DNA of 64,000 nucleotides, taken from contig NZ_AP025688.1 of the NCBI RefSeq assembly GCF_023168325.1, forward strand, positions 3,100,001 to 3,164,000, given 5' to 3'. The notes beneath the pieces were generated by a model, which was not told where the DNA came from, made no database searches, and worked only from the letters and a program-made list of their open reading frames with translations. Below are positions 27,321-40,404 of this stretch, piece by piece; the first letter of the stretch is position 1, and every line of letters starts with the position of its first letter. The DNA comes from Tsukamurella sp. PLM1 (GTDB taxonomy: Bacteria; Actinomycetota; Actinomycetes; Mycobacteriales; Mycobacteriaceae). Made by a program: the position numbers and the translations under genes.

Positions 27321-27944
27321 TCAGTAGATCGTCGACCCCTCGGCGTACTCGGCCCAGCCGGGGAACCGTCGGTCCTCACGCGTCATGCCGTCGACGATCG
27401 CCACCGGGGTCAGGTCCGCCGCCTCGGCGGCCCAGCCCAGCGCGTCCTCCGTGGTCTCGAACGGCAGCAGCTGGAAGAGCTGCGAGTAGGTGGGCGCCAT
27501 CAGTTTGTTGCGGCCCGCGAGCCACTCGTCGATCACGGCCTGCGGCGTCCGCCAGCCCGCGGAGACGGCCTCGGTGGTCCGCAGGTCCGCCTCCTGCCCG
27601 GCGGGCAGCGCGGCGAGGTAGAACATCGTGTCGTAGCGCCGCGGCCGCCCGGGCAGGGTCACCCACCGCGAGAGCGGCACCAGCGCGTCGGGGTCCACCC
27701 GCACGCCGCACTCCTCGAGCGTCTCGCGCGCGGCGGTCACCGTCAGGTCCCCCTCGTCCGACGGCTCGATACCGCCGCCCGGGAACACCGTGACGCCGGG
27801 CGCGAACTCCATCCCACTCGCGCGGGTCTGCACGAAGACCTCCAGGCCGGACGGTGCCGTCCGCAGCAGCAGGACCGTGGCGGCGAGCCTGATCGGGACG
27901 TCGGCGAGATCGCGCCGGTGCCCGGCGCCCTGTCCCCCGCTCAT
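27321..27944 (-). CDS. Nudix hydrolase, Rv3040c-like
   Basis: 207-residue Nudix protein. The box reads GGGIEPSDEGDLTVTAARETLEECGVRV, shown here as GGGIEPSDEG (residues about 53-62) and RETLEECG (about 70-77). It carries the WVTLPGRPRRYDTMFYLAALP segment also seen in the protein at 1538-2356, so the two are paralogs. ATG 27944 overlaps the TGA of the ABC ATPase gene (ATGA), so they are cotranscribed. The substrate is unknown; CoA or nucleotide derivatives are possible. Confidence 0.9.
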   Translation of the reverse strand: MSGGQGAGHRRDLADVPIRLAATVLLLRTAPSGLEVFVQTRASGMEFAPGVTVFPGGGIEPSDEGDLTVTAARETLEECGVRVDPDALVPLSRWVTLPGRPRRYDTMFYLAALPAGQEADLRTTEAVSAGWRTPQAVIDEWLAGRNKLMAPTYSQLFQLLPFETTEDALGWAAEAADLTPVAIVDGMTREDRRFPGWAEYAEGSTIY

Positions 27945-28828
27945 GCCTGCAACCTCCGCCGCCCGGGGCGCGCGGCGCGCCGGGCGAAGAACCGCCCGTC
28001 CACCTCGTCCAGCAGGATGCGCTGGCTGAACGTCTCCGACAGCACCTCCGCGGTGAGCACGTCGCCGATCAGGCCCTGCGCCACGACGCCGCCCTCCTTG
28101 AGGAGCAAGGCGTGGGTGAACCCCGGCGGGATCTCCTCCACGTGGTGGGTCACCAGCACCGTCGCGGGGGCGTCCGGATCATGGGCGAGCGTGTCGAGCC
28201 GGGCGACCAGTTCCTCGCGGCCGCCCAGGTCCAGCCCGGCGGCCGGCTCGTCGAGCAGCATCAGTTCCGGGTCGGTCATCAGGGCGCGGGCAATGAGCAC
28301 GCGCTTGCGCTCGCCCTCGGACAGCGTGCCGAAGCGGCGGTTCGCCAGGTGCTCGGCGCCCATCGACTCCAGGACGTCCACGGCGCGGCTGATGTCCACC
28401 TCGTCGTACCGCTCCCGCCAGCGCCCGAGCACGGCGTACCCCGCCGACACCACGAGGTCGGTCACCAGCTCGTCGTCGGGGATCCGTGAGGCCAGCGCCG
28501 CGGTGCTCACCCCGATCCGGGCCGTGAGGTCCTGCACCACCGTCTTCCCCAGGACCTCCCCCAGGATGTGCGCGGTACCCGCGGTCGGAAACACCTGCGC
28601 CGACGCGAGCCGCATGAGCGAGGTCTTGCCGGCGCCGTTCGGGCCGATGACCACCCACCGCTCGTCCAGTTCCACCCGCCAGTCGATCGGCCCGACGAGG
28701 GTGCGGCCGTCGCGCCGCAGCACGACGTCGTGGAAGTCGACGAGCAGATCCTGGTCGGGTTCGGCGATGTCGGCGGGGGCGGAGCCCGGTGCGGGAGCGG
28801 GCGCGGAAGTGGCGGCGGGATCGGACAC
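27941..28828 (-). CDS. ABC transporter ATP-binding protein, Rv3041c-like
   Basis: Soluble ABC ATPase of 295 residues. Walker A is GPNGAGKTS (residues about 62-70), signature LSEGERKRVLIAR, Walker B LMLLDEPAAGLD, and the H-loop THHVEE. No permease gene is adjacent, so its membrane partner or an alternative cytosolic role is not evident. The best start is GTG 28828, 6 bases after a -10 box (CAGGAT); an in-frame GTG at 28846 is the alternative. The N-terminal 25 residues are Ala/Pro-rich and probably disordered. Confidence 0.9.
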   Translation of the reverse strand: MSDPAATSAPAPAPGSAPADIAEPDQDLLVDFHDVVLRRDGRTLVGPIDWRVELDERWVVIGPNGAGKTSLMRLASAQVFPTAGTAHILGEVLGKTVVQDLTARIGVSTAALASRIPDDELVTDLVVSAGYAVLGRWRERYDEVDISRAVDVLESMGAEHLANRRFGTLSEGERKRVLIARALMTDPELMLLDEPAAGLDLGGREELVARLDTLAHDPDAPATVLVTHHVEEIPPGFTHALLLKEGGVVAQGLIGDVLTAEVLSETFSQRILLDEVDGRFFARRAARPGRRRLQA

Positions 28829-28831
28829 ATC

Positions 28832-28873
28832 ACCATCCTGCCGCACGGGTCAGGTCGCGGTTGGCAGGATGGT
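28832..28873. promoter_or_regulatory. Mirror-image divergent promoters (ABC ATPase / glgX)
   Basis: An 11-bp inverted repeat (ACCATCCTGCC ... GGCAGGATGGT, 20-base spacer) places a CAGGAT -10 box for each direction: 28835-28840 for the minus-strand gene and 28865-28870 for glgX, 6 and 7 bases before their GTG starts. It could also be an operator. Confidence 0.55.
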
Positions 28874-28877
28874 CACC

Positions 28878-31026
28878 GTGTCCACAGACCACCCCACCCC
28901 GTCCCCCGGCGCGTACACCCCCCTCGGCGCCGTCCCGCAGCCCGGCGGCGTGAACTTCGCCGTCCACGCTCCCCGCGCCACCGACGTCTGGGTGTGCCTC
29001 GTCGATGTTGCCGAGGACGGCACGCGCCAGGAGCGGCGCCTCCTGTTGCCCGCCCGGACGGCGGGGGTGCACCACGGCTTCGTGCCCGGGATCGGCGAGG
29101 GGACGCGCTACTGCCTCCGCGCGGCGGGCCCGTGGGACCCCGGGGCGGGGCTGCGCTTCAACGAGTACAAGGCGCTCATCGACCCGTACGCCCGCAGGCT
29201 CGACGGTGGCTTCCCCGGCGATGCCGCCGACGGCGCCGCCCTCCTGCCGTACGGCGAGGACGGCGGACCGTCGGACATCGATTCGCTCCCCGACATCCCC
29301 CTGAGCGTGGTCACGGGCGCCCCGCCCGCGCCCGAGCCCGGCCCCGGAGTCCCGTGGGACCGCACGGTGATCTGCGAGGTGCACGTGGGCTCGTACACGG
29401 CCCGGCACCCCGGCGTGCCCGAGGAGCTGCGCGGCACGTACCTCGGCCTCGCCCAGCCGGCGATCCTCGAGCACCTGCGGCGCATCGGCGTGACCGCGGT
29501 GGAGCTACTGCCCGTGCAGGCCTGCCTCACCGAGCCGGGCGTGCGCGCGCGGGGCATGCGCAACCACTGGGGCTACTCGACGGGGGCCTACTTCGCCCCG
29601 GACCCGCGGTACGCCGCGCGCCCCGGTCACGAGGTCGAGGAGTTCTCGGAGATGGTCTCGGCGCTGCACTCGGCCGGCCTCGAGGTGCTCATGGACGTGG
29701 TCTACAACCACACCGCCGAGGAGTCGGTGGCCGGCCCGTCGCTGTCGTGGCGCGGCCTCGACGCCCCCGGCTACTACCTGCTGGAGAACGGCGAGGACCT
29801 CGACTACACGGGGTGCGGCAACACCATCGACTGCGCGTCGCCCGCGGCGCTGCGCATGGTGCTCGACAGTCTGCGGTACTTCGCCGGCGAGTTCGGTGTC
29901 GACGGCTTCCGGTTCGACCTGGCCAGCGTGCTCGGCCGCGGGCGCACGGCGACGGGGCCCAGGGCCCGGTGATCCCGTTCGACCACCGGGCGCCGCTGCT
30001 GTCGGCGATCGCCGCCGACCCGCTGCTCGCCACCCGCAAACTCATCGCCGAGCCGTGGGACGCCACCGGCGAGGGTACCGAGTGGGAGGCTTCCCGCCGG
30101 TCTGGGCGGAGTGGAACGACCGCTACCGCGACACGGTGCGAACCTTCTTCGCCGGTGCCGGCACGGTCGGCGATCTTGCCTCGCGGGTGTCCGGCAGCCA
30201 GGACCTGTTCGGCGCTCAGGGCCGCTCGCCGTTCTCATCGATCAACTTCGTCACGGCCCACGACGGCTTCACCGCCCGCGACCTGGTCAGCTACGAGCGC
30301 AAGCACAACGAGGCCAACGGCGAGAAGAACCGCGACGGCACCGACAACAACCGGTCGGTGAACCACGGCTTCGAGGGCGGCACCACCGATCCCGCGATCC
30401 TCGCGGCGCGCGCCGCGCACGTCCGTGCCCTGCTCGCCACGCTGCTGCTGTCGACGGGCACGCCGATGCTGCTGGGCGGCGACGAGATCGGGCACACGCA
30501 GTACGGCAACAACAACGCCTACTGCGTGCCGGAGGGAACCCGCGCAGCCGACGCCTTCGCCGTCGACTGGGACGCCGCAGACGCCGACCTCACCGCGTTC
30601 GTCGCGCGGGTGGCCATGGTCCGGCGCGCCGCGCCGGTGCTGCGCCAGCACGAGTTCTTCGACGGTCGCGCCACTCGGGACGGCGAGCCCGATCTCGCGT
30701 GGTTCGCCGCCGACGGCGCCGAGATGCCCGGCGACGCGTGGCAGTCGCCCGAGGTCCGGACACTCCAGGCCTGGGTCGACGGTTCCGACGTCCGCGCGCC
30801 CGGCCACGACCGGGCGGTGCCCGACAAGGACGCGCTCATCATCTGGCACGCCGGCGGCGACGCCGAGATCACGCTCGGCGGCCCCGAGTCGTGCACGCAC
30901 GGCTGGGAGCTGATCGTCGACACGTCGCGGCCCACCGGCGAGCCCGCGGAGGGCACCGCGTTCTACGCGTCGCGCGCGCGGGTCAGGGTCTCGGGCCCGA
31001 CGGTGCTGGCCTTCCAGGAGGCCTGA
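28878..31026 (+). CDS. glgX: Glycogen debranching enzyme GlgX (two frameshifts)
   Basis: GH13 isoamylase-type debranching enzyme that cleaves alpha-1,6 branches of glycogen. An N-terminal CBM48 domain (GGVNFAVHAPRATDVWVCL) precedes the catalytic barrel. Conserved regions visible are DVVYNHTAE, GFRFDLAS (nucleophile Asp), LIAEPWDA (acid Glu) and NFVTAHDGFT. A G is missing near 29944 and another near 30072-30075, so the gene reads in three frames. GTG 28878 follows a -10 box by 7 bases. The length of about 716 codons is normal. Its product may supply glucan metabolism linked to the MGLP/glycogen enzymes upstream. Confidence 0.92.
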
Positions 31027-31030
31027 GAGC

Positions 31031-34306
<3,276 letters not shown>

Positions 34307-35251
34307 GTGAACAGGGTCGGAAGTTCTTCGGCGGGCGCGGCGATCGCGACCGTAGCGCTCGTCGGCACCCTGCTGTCCGCGTGCGGCGGGCAGGAGCCCA
34401 TCCAGCAGCCCTTCGCGTCGATCGCCACCACGACGACGCGCCTGGCCTCCGCGAACATCATCGGCCTCGATCGCAAGGCCGACGAGGCCTGCGCGGCCCC
34501 TGTCACCGGCGGCCCCGCGCCCGCCTCCATCGTCGTCGCCGATCCCGACCTGCTCGACGGACTGTGCGCCCTCGGCCTGCAGAACCGGGTCAAGGCGGTC
34601 GGCGGCGCGGCACCGTCGTACCTGGGCGCGACGCTCGCGAAAGTCCCGCAGCTGGGTGACGATGCCCGCGCCGAAGTGTCCGTGGGCACCGCCGCGTCCG
34701 CCGACGCGAACCGCCGCGCCGGCCGGACGGTGGTCGTCCCGGCACCGTCGGGCGACTGGCGGCGTAGCTTCCTCGCCCTGGCCGACGCGGTGCGGATGCC
34801 CGCAGAGGGCCGCGCGGTGATCGACCGCTACCAGCGCGACGTGGCGGACAAGTCCGTCAAGATCGACGCGATCCACACCGTGGTCTCGCTGGTCCGGTTC
34901 ACCGCGGACGGGAAGTCGCTGGCCGAGGGGACCCGCGGCCTCGCAGCACAGGTCCTCGCGGATCTCGACGTGGTGCGCCCGGAGGCGCAACGCAAGCCCG
35001 AGCCCGTCGAGATGCCCGACGCCGACTACTCCGCGGCCGAGGCGGACCTGATCTACGTGGGCTACGAGGGCGACAAGGGACGCGCGTCCGGCATGTCGGT
35101 GATGACCTCGACCGCCTGGAAGGACCTGCGCGCGGTCACGGCGAAGCGCCAGTTCCTGGTCGAGGACGCGGCCTGGTTCTCGGCGGGCGGCCCCGTCGCG
35201 GCCGGGATCGTCGTGCACGACGTCGCGAACACCATCAAGTCGACGTCCTGA
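34307..35251 (+). CDS. FecB-like periplasmic binding lipoprotein, Rv3044-like
   Basis: Substrate-binding lipoprotein of the iron-siderophore (PBP2, FecB) class. GTG 34307 gives a signal peptide with lipobox LLSACGG near residue 26; a GTG at 34292 is an alternative start. The mature protein has two lobes (SIVVADPDLLDGLCALGLQNRVKAV and DLIYVGYEGDKGRASGMSVM, in part) joined by a long helix around AEGRAVIDRYQRDVADKS. It is the ortholog of M. tuberculosis Rv3044 (fecB), which has been linked to cell-envelope integrity and siderophore binding. No transporter genes are adjacent. Confidence 0.88.
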   Translation: MNRVGSSSAGAAIATVALVGTLLSACGGQEPIQQPFASIATTTTRLASANIIGLDRKADEACAAPVTGGPAPASIVVADPDLLDGLCALGLQNRVKAVGGAAPSYLGATLAKVPQLGDDARAEVSVGTAASADANRRAGRTVVVPAPSGDWRRSFLALADAVRMPAEGRAVIDRYQRDVADKSVKIDAIHTVVSLVRFTADGKSLAEGTRGLAAQVLADLDVVRPEAQRKPEPVEMPDADYSAAEADLIYVGYEGDKGRASGMSVMTSTAWKDLRAVTAKRQFLVEDAAWFSAGGPVAAGIVVHDVANTIKSTS

Positions 35252-35507
35252 CGGTCGCCGCCGCGTCGCTTCGACGGTGACGCCCCTCACATTCACCACG
35301 GAAAACCGCAGGCCCAGAGCTCGGTGTACACCTGTGCACGAATTCGGCCCGGAAGACCCTTCATTCATGCTTGTTTCAAGTGATAGCCTGAAGGCGGTTG
35401 AATCTCACACACGGCTTCTACCTGCAGAGATACCTGTGGGATTTCCCACAGGACACTGAGGGACATCGCAGGAACGAGCCGGACGGTGTGCCACGAAAGG
35501 AACCATC
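35252..35507. other. Long leader region upstream of the AurF-like gene
   Basis: 256 bases without a gene. The stretch 35340-35420 is A+T-richer than its surroundings and contains CTTGTTTCAAG (an 11-base inverted repeat) and TAGCCT, a possible -10 box. The strong palindrome at 35433-35452 is listed separately. Confidence 0.5.
35433..35452. promoter_or_regulatory. 20-bp palindrome before the AurF-like gene
   Basis: CCTGTGGGA-TT-TCCCACAGG: perfect 9-bp arms and a 2-base centre, 55 bases upstream of ATG 35508. Too tight for a hairpin terminator; an operator is more likely. Confidence 0.55.
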
Positions 35508-36527
35508 ATGGCCCTGATGAACATGCCGCGGATGACGCACATGGCGCGCATGCGCGGTCGCTCCTTCCCCGGCCAGGCCGAGTACGAGCAGACACTGCAC
35601 GACCTCTCCGAGGCATCGGTGCGCCGGAACTTCGACCCCTACGTCGACATCGACTGGGACTCGCCCGAGCTCGCGATCGTCCCCGACGACCCGCGCTGGG
35701 TGTGCAACCCCCGCTTCGATCCGATCGGTCGCCACCCCTGGTACCAGGCGCAGCCGCTGGCCAAGCAGATCGAGATCGGCATGTGGCGCCAGGCCAACGT
35801 GGCCAAGGTCGGCCTGCAGTTCGAGTCGATCCTGATCCGCGGGATCATGCAGTACACCGCGGTCCAGCCGAACAACTCCCCCGAGTTCCGCTACGCCACG
35901 CACGAGGCGAAGGAGGAGTGCCAGCACACGCTGATGTTCCAGGAGTTCGTCAACCGCGTGGGCATGGACGTGCCCGGTGGCGCCTGGTGGTTCCGCCGCC
36001 TCTCGCCGATCATCCCGCTCGCGGCCACCACGTTCCCGAACATCTTCTACATGGGCGTGCTGGCCGGCGAGGAGCCGATCGACCACCTGCAGAAGCAGTT
36101 CCTGCGCTCCGCGGACACGCAGCACCCGGCGATGACCTCGGTGATGCAGATCCACGTGGCTGAGGAGGCCCGCCACATCTCGTTCGCGCACCAGCTGCTC
36201 GAGCACAAGGTGCCCACCCGCGGCCCGATTCCCCGGTTCCTGCTGTCGCTGGCGATGCCGCTGGTCATGCGCGTCCTGCTGGGCGCCATCATGGTTCCGC
36301 CGAAGCAGTTCTGGGACACCTTCGACATCCCGCGGTCGGTGAAGAAGGACATCTTCTGGCGATCACCCGAGTCGAAGGCCATGCGCCAGGAGATCTTCGG
36401 CGACGTGCGCCTGCTCGCCGAGCGCACCGACCTGATGAACCCGATCTCCCGCCTGCTGTGGCGCGCCCTGGGCATCCACGGCCGCACCTCGCGGTTCCGC
36501 AGCGAGCCCTCGTACGCCGCGCAGTAG
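35508..36527 (+). CDS. AurF-type diiron oxygenase
   Basis: Member of the AurF/CmlI-related diiron oxygenase family (p-aminobenzoate N-oxygenase type), ferritin-like. The 339-residue protein has helices carrying the iron ligands: FESILIRGIMQY, HEAKEECQHTLMFQEFV (ExxH), GEEPIDHLQK and HVAEEARHISFAHQLL (ExxH). ATG 35508 is preceded by AAAGGA. The gene ends in a strong hairpin and is followed by a ferredoxin-ferredoxin reductase fusion, a plausible electron donor. In mycobacteria such proteins often accompany lipid metabolism; the substrate is unknown. Confidence 0.85.
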   Translation: MALMNMPRMTHMARMRGRSFPGQAEYEQTLHDLSEASVRRNFDPYVDIDWDSPELAIVPDDPRWVCNPRFDPIGRHPWYQAQPLAKQIEIGMWRQANVAKVGLQFESILIRGIMQYTAVQPNNSPEFRYATHEAKEECQHTLMFQEFVNRVGMDVPGGAWWFRRLSPIIPLAATTFPNIFYMGVLAGEEPIDHLQKQFLRSADTQHPAMTSVMQIHVAEEARHISFAHQLLEHKVPTRGPIPRFLLSLAMPLVMRVLLGAIMVPPKQFWDTFDIPRSVKKDIFWRSPESKAMRQEIFGDVRLLAERTDLMNPISRLLWRALGIHGRTSRFRSEPSYAAQ

Positions 36528-36546
36528 TCTCGAACAACCCCGATGA

Positions 36547-36576
36547 TCCGGCTCGGCGGTCACCCGCCGAGCCGGA
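36547..36576 (+). terminator. Terminator of the AurF-like gene
   Basis: 13-bp perfect stem (TCCGGCTCGGCGG with its complement) and TCAC loop, 19 bases after the stop. Confidence 0.75.
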
Positions 36577-36578
36577 CC

Positions 36579-36599
36579 CGTATCCGGGGCCCGGATACG
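36579..36599. repeat. Second inverted repeat before the FprB-like gene
   Basis: CGTATCCGGG-G-CCCGGATACG, 10-bp arms around a single base, directly after the terminator hairpin and 24 bases before the next ATG. It may be an operator or an extra pause hairpin. Confidence 0.5.
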
Positions 36600-36622
36600 A
36601 ACACCCCGGAGGAGCCTCCTCG

Positions 36623-38145
36623 ATGCCCCACGTGATCACCCAGTCCTGCTGCAGCGACGCGTCGTGCACGTTCGCGTGCCCGTCAACTGCATCCACCCGA
36701 CGCCCGACGAGCCGGGCTTCGCAACGGCCGAGATGCTCTACGTGGATCCCACCACCTGCGTCGACTGCGGTGCCTGCGTGACCGCGTGCCCCGTCGACGC
36801 CATCGGCCCGGCGCATCGCCTGCCCGAGGAGCACAAGGTCTACATCGAGCTCAACCGCTCTCTCGCAGCCGCCGACCCGGCGAACTCGAGCCTCGGCGGC
36901 CCGAACCCCCAGGAACGCAGCCGCCCGCCGATGGCCCACACGGTGCCGCCGAAGGTGCTGCCGATCGCCGACGGGACCGTCGTCAGCGTGGGCGTGATCG
37001 GCAGCGGCCCGGCCGCGATGTACGCGGCCGACGAGCTGCTCCGCTACCCGGGCGTCACCGTCGACGTGTACGAGAAGCTGTCCACGCCGTACGGTCTGGC
37101 CCGATTCGGCGTCGCACCCGATCACACCCGGACCCGCAAGGTCTCGGGCCTGTTCGACAAGGTCGCGGCCGATCCGAACTTCCGGATCCACCTGAACACC
37201 GAGGTGGGTCGGGACGTCTCCCTCGAGGAGCTGCGGAAGCGGCACGACGCGATCGTCGTCGCCGTGGGCGCCAGCACCGACAAGAAGCTGGGCATCACCG
37301 GCGAGGACCTGCCGGGCGTGCGCAGCGCCACCGACTTCGTCGCCTGGTACAACGGCCACCCCGAGCACCGGGGCGACGCCGTGGATTTCACGCACGACCG
37401 CATCGTCGTCATCGGCAACGGCAACGTCGCGCTGGACGCGGCCCGCATTCTCACGGCCGAGCCGAAGGAGCTCGAGGGCACCACCATCTCTCCCGCGGCC
37501 CTGGCCGCCCTGCGCGAGTCGAAGGTCGAGGAGGTCGTGATCGTGGCGCGCCGCGGCCCGGAGCACGCCGCCTTCACTCTGCCCGAGGCGCTGGGCCTCG
37601 CGGACGAGCGCACCGTCATCGTCCACCCGGACCCGGACGTCGCCGAGACCATCGTCGCGGGCAGCGACTCCGAGCTCGTCGGGCACAAGCTCGCGCTGCT
37701 CGAGTCGCTGGAGACCCAGTCCGACGCGCCCCGCCGCATCCGCCTGCGGTTCCTCACCACCCCCGAGTCGATCGAGGCCACCGACGACGGCCTCGTCCTG
37801 CACGCGAAGCACACCGTCACCGGCGAGGCGATCGACCTCCCCGTCGGCATGGTGTTCACCTCGGTCGGCTACCGCGGTGTCCCGGTGCCGGGCCTCCCCT
37901 TCGACGAGCGCCGCGCGGTGCTGCCGAACGAGGCCGGCCGCGTCCTCGGGGACGACGGTGCGCCCCTGCCCGGCGTGTACGTCACGGGCTGGATCAAGCG
38001 CGGCCCCAACGGCTTCATCGGCACCAACAAGACCGACTCCCAGGAGACGGTGGAGAGGTTCGCCGAGGACGTCGTGGCCGGGATCGTCAAGGCCCGTCCC
38101 ACCGGTAAGCGCAAGCGTTCCCTGAGCAGGATCCTCGGCGCGTAA
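36623..38145 (+). CDS. 7Fe ferredoxin-NADP reductase fusion, FprB-like (frameshifted)
   Basis: Transfers electrons between NADPH and iron-sulfur or heme partners. The N-terminal ferredoxin (residues 1-80) has CCSDASCTFACP and CVDCGACVTACPVDAI, typical of 3Fe-4S/4Fe-4S ferredoxins. The C-terminal adrenodoxin-reductase-like domain begins VGVIGSGPAAMYAADELLR (FAD) and has VVIGNGNVALDAARIL (NADP) and GWIKRGPNGFIGTNK. One G is missing at 36677-36683 (TGCCCGTC). ATG 36623 has a GGAGGAG ribosome site. It matches mycobacterial FprB; pairing with the preceding diiron oxygenase is inferred. Confidence 0.92.
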
Positions 38146-38148
38146 CCT
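38143..38148 (+). promoter_or_regulatory. -10 box for ligD-pol, overlapping the previous stop
   Basis: TAACCT is 7 bases before GTG 38156, and its TAA is the stop codon of the ferredoxin reductase gene. Confidence 0.55.
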
Positions 38149-38155
38149 CGTCGCC

Positions 38156-39103
38156 GTGGCCTCCTCCGAGCACGGCGCGCCGATCGAACTCACCGTCGGT
38201 GAGCGGGTGGTCCGCGTGTCCAGCCCGGACCGGGTCTACTTCCCGCAGGTCGGCGCGACGAAGCTCGACGTCGTGCGGTACTACGAGTCCGTGGGACCCG
38301 GCATCGTCCGGGCACTGCGCGACCGCCCGACGATGCTGCACCGCTACCCCAAGGGCGTCGACGGCGCGAAGGTGCACCAGAAGCGGATCCCCGCGGGTGC
38401 GCCCGACTGGCTGGAGACCGTGGAGATCTACTTCCCGCGGTTCGGCCGTACCGCCGACGAGGTGGTGGTGACCGAACTCGGCTCGGTGATCTGGGCCGCC
38501 CAGATGTCGACGGTCGAGTTCCACCCGTGGAACTGCCGCGCCGGCGACCTGGAGCACCCCGACGAGTGGCGCATCGACCTCGACCCGATGCCCGACTGCT
38601 CGTGGTCGCGCGTGCAGTCCGTGGCCGCGGTGGTGCACGAGGTTCTGGACGAGCTGGGCATCCGCGGCTTCCCCAAGACCTCGGGCGGCTCCGGGCTGCA
38701 CGTGTACGTGCGGATCGAGCCCCGCTGGACGTTCTCGGAGGTCCGACGGTGCGCCCTCGCCTTCGCCCGGGAGGTGGAGCGCCGGGCACCGTCCGACGTC
38801 ACGACGGTGTGGTGGCGCAAGGACCGCGACCCGTCGGCGGTCTTCCTCGACTACAATCAGAACGCGCGCGACCACACCATCGCGTGCGCGTACTCGCTGC
38901 GCGGCACGCCGATCGCCACCGCGTCCGCCCCGATCACGTGGGACGAGGTGCCCGACGTGCACCCCGACGACTTCACGATCCGCACCCTCCCGGCGCGCTT
39001 CGCGGATCTCGGCGACCTGCATGCATCCATCGACGACGAGGCGTTCACCCTCGACACGCTCGTCGAGTGGGCCGACCGCGACGACCTCCCCCTCGCCGAT
39101 TGA
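38156..39103 (+). CDS. Stand-alone LigD polymerase domain (AEP primase-polymerase)
   Basis: Archaeo-eukaryotic primase-superfamily polymerase of the LigD type, involved in non-homologous end joining or gap filling. The 315-residue protein has only the polymerase domain, with no ligase or phosphoesterase. Catalytic acids are in EWRIDLDPMPDCSW and AVFLDYNQNARD; substrate-binding residues lie in FPKTSGGSGLHVYVRI. Phosphate-binding residues are probably in LHRYPKGVDGAKVHQKRIP. Mycobacteria encode such single-domain paralogs (PolD1/PolD2). Transcription probably starts at GTG 38156. A long inverted repeat begins at its stop codon. Confidence 0.92.
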   Translation: MASSEHGAPIELTVGERVVRVSSPDRVYFPQVGATKLDVVRYYESVGPGIVRALRDRPTMLHRYPKGVDGAKVHQKRIPAGAPDWLETVEIYFPRFGRTADEVVVTELGSVIWAAQMSTVEFHPWNCRAGDLEHPDEWRIDLDPMPDCSWSRVQSVAAVVHEVLDELGIRGFPKTSGGSGLHVYVRIEPRWTFSEVRRCALAFAREVERRAPSDVTTVWWRKDRDPSAVFLDYNQNARDHTIACAYSLRGTPIATASAPITWDEVPDVHPDDFTIRTLPARFADLGDLHASIDDEAFTLDTLVEWADRDDLPLAD

Positions 39104-39159
39104 ACGACGTTCTGGAGAATCCGACCTGCGGTTTCCCTCTCCAGAACGTCGTTCAATCG
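39097..39159. repeat. Long perfect inverted repeat at the ligD-pol stop codon
   Basis: 22-base arms (39097-39118 and 39138-39159, beginning CGATTGAACGACG) with a 19-base centre that can pair further (AATCCG/CGGTTT). The arms contain the TGA of ligD-pol. It sits between convergent genes and may end both transcripts, but it is A+T-richer and longer than other terminators here and could be a small mobile-element relic. Confidence 0.8.
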
Positions 39160-39287
39160 CGGTGGGTCAGGCCCACATTCCCCGACGGCCGCGACCAGGA
39201 CGACGCCCATCGCGACGAACAGCAGCGGCCCCATGATCATCTGCAGGAGAGCAAGGACGGTGGGGCGCTGCCACGCTTCGAACGGGA
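39160..39287. other. Gap with a possible membrane-protein remnant
   Basis: On the minus strand, one frame over from nrdF, the stretch reads MIMGPLLFVAMGVVLVAAVG, a good transmembrane helix starting at ATG 39241. The frame then runs through the inverted repeat and antisense to ligD-pol until 38857 without a stop. It may be a small protein truncated by insertion of the repeat, or chance. Confidence 0.25.
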
Positions 39288-40380
<1,093 letters not shown>

Positions 40381-40404
40381 ATTGCGCCAGTTCGGCGTGT
40401 CGGC

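Noticed and set aside
35433-35452. Palindrome as a transcription terminator of the fecB-like gene
   Set aside because: It is 180 bases after that stop, has only a 2-base centre and lies close to the next start, so an operator fits better.
38857-39241. Minus-strand ORF starting in the transmembrane-like stretch and running through the inverted repeat
   Set aside because: Most of it is antisense to ligD-pol, with the composition of a shadow frame. Only the first 20 residues look protein-like, so it is noted as a possible remnant.
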